Source: Gigaspora rosea (lineage: Eukaryota; Glomeromycota; Glomeromycetes; Diversisporales; Gigasporaceae). Taken from it: a stretch of 64,000 nt of DNA. Position 1 is the stretch's first letter; each line of letters starts with the position of its first letter. The position numbers and the translations under genes are program-made. This document shows, piece by piece, positions 30,994 through 41,559 of this stretch. The notes below the pieces were generated by a model, which saw only the letters and a list, made by a program, of their open reading frames with translations, was not told where the DNA came from and searched no databases. Location: assembly GCA_003550325.1 (NCBI GenBank), contig QKWP01000364.1, positions 162,509 to 226,508 of the forward strand, read 5' to 3'.

Positions 30994-33900
30994 TGTTATA
31001 GAACGATAGTTTATTATATTACCTTATTATTTTATTATTTTATTTTTATTATTATATTTTATTATTATATTGTATTATATTATTATCTTGAGAAGTTAGA
31101 ATAGTTGATACCGCTTATAACGCTTATAACGATTATCACGCTTATAACGCTTATAACGATTATCACGCTTATAACGCTTATAACGATTATCACGCTTATA
31201 ACGCTTATAACGATTATCACGCTTATAACGCTTATAACGATTATCACGCTTATAACGCTTATAACGATTATCACGCTTATAACGCTTATAACGATTATCA
31301 CGCTTATAACGCTTATAACGATTATCACGCTTATAACGCTTATAACGATTATCACGCTTATAACGCTTATAACGATTATCACGCTTATAACGCTTATAAC
31401 GATTATCACGCTTATAACGCTTATAACGATTATCACGCTTATAACGCTTATAACGATTATCACGCTTATAACGCTTATAACGATTATCACGCTTATAACG
31501 CTTATAACGATTATCACGCTTATAACGCTTATAACGATTATCACGCTTATAACGCTTATAACGATTATCACGCTTATAACGCTTATAACGATTATCACGC
31601 TTATAACGCTTATAACGATTATCACGCTTATAACGCTTATAACGATTATCACGCTTATAACGCTTATAACGATTATCACGCTTATAACGCTTATAACGAT
31701 TATCACGCTTATAACGCTTATAACGATTATCACGCTTATAACGCTTATAACGATTATCACGCTTATAACGCTTATAACGATTATCACGCTTATAACGCTT
31801 ATAACGATTATCACGCTTATAACGCTTATAACGATTATCACGCTTATAACGCTTATAACGATTATCACGCTTATAACGCTTATAACGATTATCACGCTTA
31901 TAACGCTTATAACGATTATCACGCTTATAACGCTTATAACGATTATCACGCTTATAACGCTTATAACGATTATCACGCTTATAACGCTTATAACGATTAT
32001 CACGCTTATAACGCTTATAACGATTATCACGCTTATAACGCTTATAACGATTATCACGCTTATAACGCTTATAACGATTATCACGCTTATAACGCTTATA
32101 ACGATTATCACGCTTATAACGCTTATAACGATTATCACGCTTATAACGCTTATAACGATTATCACGCTTATAACGCTTATAACGATTATCACGCTTATAA
32201 CGCTTATAACGATTATCACGCTTATAACGCTTATAACGATTATCACGCTTATAACGCTTATAACGATTATCACGCTTATAACGCTTATAACGATTATCAC
32301 GCTTATAACGCTTATAACGATTATCACGCTTATAACGCTTATAACGATTATCACGCTTATAACGCTTATAACGATTATCACGCTTATAACGCTTATAACG
32401 ATTATCACGCTTATAACGCTTATAACGATTATCACGCTTATAACGCTTATAACGATTATCACGCTTATAACGCTTATAACGATTATCACGCTTATAACGC
32501 TTATAACGATTATCACGCTTATAACGCTTATAACGATTATCACGCTTATAACGCTTATAACGATTATCACGCTTATAACGCTTATAACGATTATCACGCT
32601 TATAACGCTTATAACGATTATCACGCTTATAACGCTTATAACGATTATCACGCTTATAACGCTTATAACGATTATCACGCTTATAACGCTTATAACGATT
32701 ATCACGCTTATAACGCTTATAACGATTATCACGCTTATAACGCTTATAACGATTATCACGCTTATAACGCTTATAACGATTATCACGCTTATAACGCTTA
32801 TAACGATTATCACGCTTATAACGCTTATAACGATTATCACGCTTATAACGCTTATAACGATTATCACGCTTATAACGCTTATAACGATTATCACGCTTAT
32901 AACGCTTATAACGATTATCACGCTTATAACGCTTATAACGATTATCACGCTTATAACGCTTATAACGATTATCACGCTTATAACGCTTATAACGATTATC
33001 ACGCTTATAACGCTTATAACGATTATCACGCTTATAACGCTTATAACGATTATCACGCTTATAACGCTTATAACGATTATCACGCTTATAACGCTTATAA
33101 CGATTATCACGCTTATAACGCTTATAACGATTATCACGCTTATAACGCTTATAACGATTATCACGCTTATAACGCTTATAACGATTATCACGCTTATAAC
33201 GCTTATAACGATTATCACGCTTATAACGCTTATAACGATTATCACGCTTATAACGCTTATAACGATTATCACGCTTATAACGCTTATAACGATTATCACG
33301 CTTATAACGCTTATAACGATTATCACGCTTATAACGCTTATAACGATTATCACGCTTATAACGCTTATAACGATTATCACGCTTATAACGCTTATAACGA
33401 TTATCACGCTTATAACGCTTATAACGATTATCACGCTTATAACGCTTATAACGATTATCACGCTTATAACGCTTATAACGATTATCACGCTTATAACGCT
33501 TATAACGATTATCACGCTTATAACGCTTATAACGATTATCACGCTTATAACGCTTATAACGATTATCACGCTTATAACGCTTATAACGATTATCACGCTT
33601 ATAACGCTTATAACGATTATCACGCTTATAACGCTTATAACGATTATCACGCTTATAACGCTTATAACGATTATCACGCTTATAACGCTTATAACGATTA
33701 TCACGCTTATAACGCTTATAACGATTATCACGCTTATAACGCTTATAACGATTATCACGCTTATAACGCTTATAACGATTATCACGCTTATAACGCTTAT
33801 AACGATTATCACGCTTATAACGCTTATAACGATTATCACGCTTATAACGCTTATAACGATTATCACGCTTATAACGCTTATAACGATTATCACGCTTATA

Positions 33901-35987
33901 ACGCTTATAACGATTATCACGCTTATAACGCTTATAACGATTATCACGCTTATAACGCTTATAACGATTATCACGCTTATAACGCTTATAACGATTATCA
34001 CGCTTATAACGCTTATAACGATTATCACGCTTATAACGCTTATAACGATTATCACGCTTATAACGCTTATAACGATTATCACGCTTATAACGCTTATAAC
34101 GATTATCACGCTTATAACGCTTATAACGATTATCACGCTTATAACGCTTATAACGATTATCACGCTTATAACGCTTATAACGATTATCACGCTTATAACG
34201 CTTATAACGATTATCACGCTTATAACGCTTATAACGATTATCACGCTTATAACGCTTATAACGATTATCACGCTTATAACGCTTATAACGATTATCACGC
34301 TTATAACGCTTATAACGATTATCACGCTTATAACGCTTATAACGATTATCACGCTTATAACGCTTATAACGATTATCACGCTTATAACGCTTATAACGAT
34401 TATCACGCTTATAACGCTTATAACGATTATCACGCTTATAACGCTTATAACGATTATCACGCTTATAACGCTTATAACGATTATCACGCTTATAACGCTT
34501 ATAACGATTATCACGCTTATAACGCTTATAACGATTATCACGCTTATAACGCTTATAACGATTATCACGCTTATAACGCTTATAACGATTATCACGCTTA
34601 TAACGCTTATAACGATTATCACGCTTATAACGCTTATAACGATTATCACGCTTATAACGCTTATAACGATTATCACGCTTATAACGCTTATAACGATTAT
34701 CACGCTTATAACGCTTATAACGATTATCACGCTTATAACGCTTATAACGATTATCACGCTTATAACGCTTATAACGATTATCACGCTTATAACGCTTATA
34801 ACGATTATCACGCTTATAACGCTTATAACGATTATCACGCTTATAACGCTTATAACGATTATCACGCTTATAACGCTTATAACGATTATCACGCTTATAA
34901 CGCTTATAACGATTATCACGCTTATAACGCTTATAACGATTATCACGCTTATAACGCTTATAACGATTATCACGCTTATAACGCTTATAACGATTATCAC
35001 GCTTATAACGCTTATAACGATTATCACGCTTATAACGCTTATAACGATTATCACGCTTATAACGCTTATAACGATTATCACGCTTATAACGCTTATAACG
35101 ATTATCACGCTTATAACGCTTATAACGATTATCACGCTTATAACGCTTATAACGATTATCACGCTTATAACGCTTATAACGATTATCACGCTTATAACGC
35201 TTATAACGATTATCACGCTTATAACGCTTATAACGATTATCACGCTTATAACGCTTATAACGATTATCACGCTTATAACGCTTATAACGATTATCACGCT
35301 TATAACGCTTATAACGATTATCACGCTTATAACGCTTATAACGATTATCACGCTTATAACGCTTATAACGATTATCACGCTTATAACGCTTATAACGATT
35401 ATCACGCTTATAACGCTTATAACGATTATCACGCTTATAACGCTTATAACGATTATCACGCTTATAACGCTTATAACGATTATCACGCTTATAACGCTTA
35501 TAACGATTATCACGCTTATAACGCTTATGACGCTTATAACGCTTATGACGCTTATAACGCTTATGTTGCTCTTGTAGATTATAGTGTTTATCATTGTAAA
35601 TTAACGCTTATAACGCTTATTCTAAAATGTATTTAAAGACACAGAATTTCCCTTAGTCAAACTAGACCAAGACACTCTACTTCTCTTATACTTAATATAC
35701 ATCTTGTACTGGGATTTCTTAGGAACAGAAACCTAAGGATAGCCCTATCTTAGATTATTAATAAAGAAACTATTTATCTTAATAACACCAAGTTTATTAT
35801 CAAGTAATAGTAAAATCGATAATTCCTCATTGAATACTCTCACGAACTGCCCTTAGAGAAGAGTATAATTTCTTACAGACTAAGGAATTATACCTACCTC
35901 TTGGACACCACTATAAACCGATAAAGGATCCCTGTAGCCGTGTCATTGTTATAGTAAGGAGTTAAAGAAGGCCTCCCTACTGTAACA
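30994..35987 (+). repeat. 3' LTR (4994 bp)
   Basis: Begins TGTTATAGAACGATAG and ends CTCCCTACTGTAACA. Outside the tandem array it aligns to the 5' LTR with about ten substitutions and no large indels. The additional 3.1 kb is wholly array. Confidence 0.93.
31112..35565. repeat. 27-bp minisatellite in the 3' LTR, about 164 perfect units
   Basis: Same CGCTTATAA/CGCTTATAA/CGATTATCA unit as in the 5' LTR, continuing without visible variants from 31112 to about 35527. It ends in a short degenerate tail (TATGACGC variants) that differs from the 5' tail. Such homogeneity over 4.4 kb implies recent expansion or active homogenisation. The 1490- and 1503-residue open frames across it are artefacts of a stop-free repeat. 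Confidence 0.95.
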
Positions 35988-36170
35988 CTAGATAGACTTT
36001 TCTAGTTTAATGTACAAAATAGTATAATAAGTGTTCTCTCAAGTCATTAAGCTCCTTATAGTATACAATGTCTGTATAGTTTTTAATCTCCTCAAAAAAA
36101 ACAAAAAATCTTTGGCATTTGCTATATATAAGTATGAGGTTCAGCACATTGAGCAAATGCATATGGTAAA
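35988..36170 (-). pseudogene. DDE-type transposase remnant, 5' part (split by the retrotransposon)
   Basis: The minus strand reads FFEEIKNYTDIVYYKELNDL and REHLLYYFVH before a stop. It runs up to the CTAG duplication, on the far side of which (21145 downward) the frame leads into the DYKMKILP segment. The retrotransposon therefore lies inside a former transposase gene. Sequence beyond about 36170 loses the similarity. Confidence 0.5.
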
Positions 36171-36588
36171 TATGCATTATTTTGAAAAATAGATGATAAA
36201 TCTAAATGATTTAAATATTTAAACTAAAATGCAAAAATTCCTAATATATCAGGCTAAAAAATTTTATTATATAGTTAAATAACAATATTTTTACTTAGCA
36301 AAGTTGGCTAAATAATTTTTTTATCTATTAAATTCTTAAAATTTTATAAATCAGCTCAGTAACTATTTAGATTTTGAGTTACAACCAAAGAATATAGTTA
36401 CTAATTCTATTAGAATACATGCTAATTCAATATTATACTTGTTTAAAAATATAATTTTAAAATAATATCTAATAGTATTATAATAATAGATGCATATAAA
36501 TCTTTTATAATAATAAAATTATATTTTGTTTTAATATTATTAGATATTAAATTTTATTAATTTTTATTTAATAGATAATTAATATATA
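36171..36588. other. Intergenic, no gene seen
   Basis: A/T-rich with stops in all frames; possibly older parts of the split transposase element, but nothing can be read with confidence. Confidence 0.35.
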
Positions 36589-36845
36589 GGCTGCAGTCAA
36601 TAGAAATAAGGCAGATTGATATTTTAAAAAAAATCAATACCTTAACTTTCAAAGCGCATATCTCTATGGATTTTGAAGATATCTTGATAATTTAATATTC
36701 AAACGAAAGCTTAGATCGTAGGCTTTCTTATGAATATTAAATCATCAAGATGGCTTCAAAATTCATCGAGATATGCGCTGTGAAAGTTAAGGTATTAATT
36801 TTTTTTTAAAATGTCAATCTGCCTTATTTCTATTGATGGCAGCCC
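36589..36845. mobile_element. Near-perfect palindromic MITE (257 bp)
   Basis: The left arm GGCTGCAGTCAATAGAAATAAGGC, then TTAACTTTCAAAGCGCATATCTC, is repeated in reverse complement to the right end GGCAGCC. The arms are about 115 bases with roughly ten differences, leaving a loop of about 20 bases. Flanks are TATA-rich. A transcript would fold into one long hairpin. Confidence 0.75.
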
Positions 36846-37071
36846 ATATATTTAATAGTTAATATAAAAAATAGAGCCAAATAAAACCAATTCTTAACAG
36901 AATTCTTAATAAGTTTTTAATTAATTTGATCAAATATTTTCTTAATTGCATATTGAATTAATTAAAGTTTGTATTTTATTATATAAAGAATTCTTTATTT
37001 AGAAATTATATTTTTACTTGCAAGTGAAATAAACAATAAAATTTAATATAATGAATAATAAAAACTATTTA

Positions 37072-39478
37072 CAGTCATCCCTCTATATAGTCACCTCCCA
37101 TACAGTCACAAACTCTATACAGTCATATGATTTTAAATTCCCATTTTTTTATTATTAAAAATCTCTCTATATAGTCACAATTATGCTATAATCACTATCA
37201 CATTTTTTTAGAATTTGTTGAATGATTTTAATAATAAAACTCCTTCTATATAATCACAATCTAAAAAAAATTTATTTTAACAAAACTGATAAAAAACAGG
37301 CATTTTAAAAATAGAAGTATGTTAAAAACTCAATTAGTAGGTCATGCAAATGACTAGCGCAATACAATTATGGAAAGTATGTGACAACTTACAAATGACT
37401 CCGTTACTACTACATTCACTTGAGTAACATCAGTATAATATACATAATAATACCTAATACTATAAAGGTAAAATTATTGCACTCGTGAATGTTATGGTTA
37501 TGGAATTGGAGTAGAAAGGGACTTGAAAAAAGCATTCGAATATTATCTAAACTCTGCAGAGATGGGAGATATTAAAGGAATAAGACTAGTTGAAAATTGT
37601 TATAAATATGGAATCGGTTTCGAAAAGAATAAACATAAGGTGCTCGAATATATCAAAAATCTGCTGATATGGGTGATGTTATTGGAACACTTGATGTTGG
37701 TTATTGCTATGAAAATGGAATTGGGAGTTAAAGAAGACAAATATAAAGCATTCGAATATTATAAAAAATCTGCAGATATGGGGTATCTTATGGGAATGTT
37801 TAATGTAGGATTTTGTTATCATTATGAAAAAGTAGTTATAAAAGATGAACGTGAAGTATCCGAGTATTATCAAAAATCAGCAGAGATGGGCAACGCTGAT
37901 AGAATGCACATGGTTGACGAACTTTATCAAAATGGAATTCTTGTTAAAAAGAACATTGATATTGCTTTTGAATAGTATTTACATTCAGCTATTACTGAAC
38001 AAAGTACTGCTAACAATAAACTAGAACATTTTGACTGGATACCATTTGAAAATTTTGAAAATAGTGAAGAAATAGGTAAAGGAGTCTTTTCTATAGTTTT
38101 CAAAACAAAATATTTAAATAACTATGGACCGTATAAAGAAGTGGCAATTAAGCTTGTAAAAGATTCCAATAAAAATAAAGAACCATTTATAAAAGAGGTA
38201 TAATATTAATAGTTTTGTATATTGTTTTATTTTAAAAATTATATAATATATTAATTTATTTTGTTTTTTAGTTGAAAGCTTGCCATAATTTAAATCAATA
38301 TTTAGGAATATCAAGAGATGAAAAACAAATGATTACATTTTAGTGCTTATTTATACAAAATACGGATCATTGAGCAAAAGCCTTACAATTTGAATGGAAA
38401 CTAAAATTAAAGATACTACATGATATTATATCTAATATTGGTCACATTCATTTTAAAAAATATTTGCATTGAATATTCATCCTAGAAATATTTTGTTGAA
38501 AGAAGATTATGAAGCATATATTACCGATCTAGGTTTATCAAAACCACTTAATAAAAAGGAACAAGAAGATCATATTCATGGAGTTTTACCTTATATTGCA
38601 CCAGAGCTCTTTCAAAAGCAACCATATACTTAAGCTTCAGATATTTATTCATTCGGAATAATCATATTAGAAATAACAACTGGTCAAAGACCTTTTAATG
38701 ATTATATGAATTTGATGACGTTCTTGCAATAATGAGTTGTAAAGGACTATGACCCAAATTTGAACCAGGAATTCCTGATTGTTATATTGAATTAGCAAAC
38801 CAATGCATGGATTCGAATCCAGAAAAACGTCCAACATCTAGTGAAATATTAGTAAACTGAGTGGTTGGCGAATTATGATTGGATCTGTAATTGAAAATAA
38901 AATTAAATGCCAATTTTTAGAAAGTGAAGAGATTAATAAAAAATTGGCAACAATTAAAGAAAATATAAAAAACTTATATACAAATAAAGCTTATAATTTA
39001 ATTGAAATTAACAAAAGCCTTGCAAAACTGAAAGTTAGTAATACTGTGAGTATTATAGAAGTTCTGGATGTTATTTAGCAAATCAATTAATATTCCTATG
39101 TGCCATTAAGAATTTTATATTATTTGGATTATTAAGCTTTAATGGTTAAATTGTTAAGTGTTGTACTTAAAGTCTTAATAACATTAAATGAATTCTATAA
39201 TAGCAATCAAAAAATATCTTAAATATTGATTCATCTTGATTTATTATATTAATTCAATTTGTTTTTCAATAAAATAATGATTTATTTTCTATTTTATCCT
39301 AATTTGCATATATACTATATACGAAAAAAAACTGATTATTATATATTTACCCCTATTAAATCATATTAATTATTTTTTAATAAGTGGGATTATATAGAGG
39401 TAACCTTTATACAGTCACACTCCTTTATAATTACCTGATTGGTACATGCCAACTGTGTGATTATAGAGAGGACGACTG
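37072..39478. mobile_element. TA-flanked element with pogo-like ends carrying a Sel1-kinase gene fragment (2.4 kb)
   Basis: Left end CAGTCATCCCTCTATATAGTCAC; the right end is the reverse complement of CAGTCGTCCTCTCTATAATCAC. TA lies outside both (37070-37071 and 39479-39480). Ends of the CAGTCG-CCTC type are usual for pogo-type Tc1/mariner elements. Subterminal repeats of TATAGTCAC/TACAGTCAC occur in both arms. In place of a transposase the interior contains a truncated host-type gene (37478-39080). Each flank shows only one outward-facing terminus, which argues for one element rather than two MITEs either side of a gene. Confidence 0.6.
37478..39080 (+). pseudogene. Sel1-repeat / protein-kinase gene fragment
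   Basis: It starts abruptly inside a Sel1-like repeat (CYGYGIGVERDLKKAFEYY) with no ATG. About four 36-residue repeats follow (NVGFCYHYEKV.., EYYQKSAEMGNADRM), then a TAG at 37973. A kinase domain comes next: GKGVFSIVF glycine loop, VAIKLVK lysine, then a 74-bp intron (38198-38271, GTATAA..TTTTTTAG). Beyond it is a frame-broken C-lobe with HPRNILL, ITDLGLSKP in place of DFG, APELF, and SDIYSFGIIILEITTGQRPF. The tail near 38875-39078 matches the C-terminus usual in these fungal kinases. The HRD catalytic loop is damaged. With multiple stops and frameshifts this is a dead copy; the retained intron shows it was copied as DNA. Confidence 0.75.
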
Positions 39479-39480
39479 TA

Positions 39481-39930
39481 ATAAGACTATTAATTTGACT
39501 ATCTATCAAATTTTATTCAAAGATTAGCCAAAAATAAATATTAAATAGTGAATATGAAGCTCTGAAATTGATTAAGATAATTTCACTTATATTTTTATTT
39601 ATTTAATTTAATTTACTTACAATATTGCTTATAAGTCCAATTCACTATTATATACAAATTTTTGCTATTTAATTATAGTACTAAAAAATTATTAGTAAAA
39701 AAAAAATTGATAAAATGAACAAATTCTTTATAACTATGGTTTATTATATATATACAAAATTATTTATTATTTTGAAACACTTTTAAAACTTTATTATTAT
39801 TTGATATTTCAAGAAACTTCAAATTTTAGTTATTATTTATTTTACAAATTTCAAAAAATTTAAAAATTTTATTTATAAAAAATAATAAAAAAACTAAACT
39901 ATATACAAAATATTACTCTATGTCAAAAAG
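39481..39930. other. Intergenic, no gene seen
   Basis: Strongly A/T-rich, with stops in every frame. Confidence 0.4.
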
Positions 39931-40090
39931 CCTATACCTTAATTGCTTATAATGCTTCTCTAAAAAATATAATTGTTGATCTATTTTTTTCCTCTTTCTC
40001 CTTGAAATAAGTTGCTAATGCCTTATTTCCTTTATTTATCACTTCTTTATACTTAGCATTCAAATACCAAAACTTATTTCTAACCTATAA
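39931..40090 (-). pseudogene. Short decayed coding scrap, family unknown
   Basis: The minus strand reads KFWYLNAKYKEVINKGNKAL then ATYFKEKEEKNRSTI without a stop, then degenerates. It looks like the end of a former protein. It may belong to the hAT remnant at 41560-43080 or to an unrelated element; I cannot tell. Confidence 0.3.
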
Positions 40091-40490
40091 TTATAGTGCC
40101 ATAGACCTGATCTCGATATATGTGACTTGGTGACAGGTCAGGTGATAAGTTTATATAAAAGGATCAGGTATAGTTGATGATGTGATTAATTGAAGGTTAT
40201 TAGTAAATTGAAAGTCAAATCATATAATACATCAATTAGCATAAACAATATAATCATAAAATTGTAGTTAACTTAAGTCATGTATAAATAATGTAGTTAT
40301 AGTTTATAGTTAATTGATTGTAAAATCAGATAATATAAATAGAGGAAAAAGAGTAAGGGTAATAGACATTGATTTTCTTTCATAACATATAATAAAAATA
40401 TTTGCTCTAAATAGATAATAAAAATGTCTTTATTAATAAACAGTTGAAATACAAATAGTCTTGTTACATAAAGTAAAGTCTATAAAATCC
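40091..40490. other. Intergenic, possible solo-LTR-like sequence
   Basis: No gene. A TATAAATAGAGGAAAAAGAG block near 40338 followed by AATAAA words and ending ..TTGTTACA resembles the promoter and polyadenylation layout of a small LTR, but no matching partner or target duplication was found. Confidence 0.2.
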
Positions 40491-40492
40491 TA

Positions 40493-40556
40493 TAACTATA
40501 AGTTCATGACCCTTGAGCCACACAGAGCAAAGCTCTAACCCATCAGCCTAGATATT
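40493..40556 (-). other. tRNA-like fossil or SINE head
   Basis: On the minus strand GGCTGATGGGTTAGAGC, then TTTGCTCTGTGTGGCTCAAG, then GGTCATGAACTTATAG follows the layout of a tRNA. An A-box-like segment comes first, an anticodon-arm-length stretch next, and a decayed T-arm/B-box about 44 bases from the A-box. The acceptor stem does not pair and the TTCRA core is lost, so it is not a working tRNA gene. A tRNA-derived SINE is the likeliest source. Confidence 0.35.
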
Positions 40557-40594
40557 TAGAGGGTATAGCAACCTCTAATTAACCCCATGACAAT

Positions 40595-41375
40595 AGTTAT
40601 ATTATTATTACTATTATTAATATTTCTATTATTATATTTATATATCTTTCTTTTTCTGCAAACCCAGCAGATAAAAGTTTAAAAAATAACCAACAACTTC
40701 TTTATCATCAGAAATAATAATAACCTCACAGTTATTACTATTATTAATATTTCTATTATTATATTTATATATCTTTCTTTTTCTGCAAACCTAGCAGATA
40801 AAAGTTCAAAGAGATAACCAACAACTTCTTTGTTATCAGATAATAATAACCTCACAGTTATTACTATTATTAATATTCCTATGATTATATTTATATATTT
40901 TTCTTTTCTGCAAACCCAGCAGATAAAAGTTCAAAAAGATAACCAATAACTTCTTTATCATTAGGAATAATAATAACCTCACAGTTATTACTATTATTAA
41001 TATTTCTATTATTATATTTATATATCTTTCTTTTTCTGCAAACCTAGCAGATAAAAGTTCAAAGAAATAACTAACAACTTCTTTATTATCAGAAATAATA
41101 ATAACCTTACAGTTATTACTATTATTAATATTTCTATAATTATATTTATAAATTTTTTTTTTCTGCAAACCCAGCAGATAAAAGTTCAAAAAGATAACCA
41201 ACAACTTCTTTATCATCAGGAATAATAATAACTTCACAGTCATTACTATTATTAATATTTCTATTATTATATTTTTATATCTTTCTTTTTCTGCAAACCC
41301 AGCAGATAAAAGTTCAAAGAGATAACCAACAACTTCTTTATCATCAGAAATAATAATAACCTTACAGCTATTATC
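40595..41375. repeat. Six tandem units of about 126 bp
   Basis: The marker CTGCAAACCCAGCAGATAAAAG recurs at about 40657, 40783, 40908, 41037, 41163 and 41291, giving periods of 125-129. Each unit has TTATTACTATTATTAATATTTCT, then CTTTCTTTTTCTGCAAAC, then ACCAACAACTTCTTTATCATCAG. The period is near a multiple of three, and the minus strand reads repeated GYLFELLSAGFAEKER-like phrases with breaks. A (TTA)n microsatellite follows (41375-41460). It may derive from a coding repeat but is not a convincing gene. Confidence 0.7.
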
Positions 41376-41559
41376 ATTATTATTGTTTTATTGACATTAT
41401 TATTATTATATATTATTATTATCATTATTATTACTATTGTTATTATTGATATTATTGTATAGTAAAAACTATACTTAATGTGACTTTGAGTATTTTTATA
41501 AGCATTTTTTACAAGAAACTTTTAACAAAAAGCTTTTGGGTATAAGCAAATGTATAAAT

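Larger units (their letters stand above)
21146..35987 (+). mobile_element. Ty3/gypsy LTR retrotransposon with minisatellite-bearing LTRs (14.8 kb)
   Basis: The complete structure runs in this order: 5' LTR, candidate primer-binding site, leader, gag, protease with zinc/coiled-coil module, reverse transcriptase, RNase H, integrase, extra ORF, polypurine tract, 3' LTR. The order protease-RT-RNase H-integrase identifies Ty3/gypsy. The non-repetitive parts of the two LTRs differ by about ten substitutions in roughly 600 bases by hand count, nearly all transitions, so it is fairly young but not new. Coding damage includes TAA in gag (24695), a glycine in place of the protease catalytic aspartate, frameshifts and a stop between RT and RNase H, at least two shifts in RNase H, and TGA before the integrase core (29008). 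It can move only with help, if at all. Confidence 0.95.

Noticed and set aside
31112-35565. CRISPR-like array
   Set aside because: The 27-bp units follow each other without spacers in a eukaryotic LTR, so it is a minisatellite.
31083-35594. 1503- and 1490-residue open frames in the 3' LTR
   Set aside because: Same minisatellite artefact; not proteins.
38808-38822. GGATTCGAATCC as a tRNA B-box
   Set aside because: It lies in the kinase C-lobe coding for MDSNPEKRP, with no A-box or cloverleaf around it.
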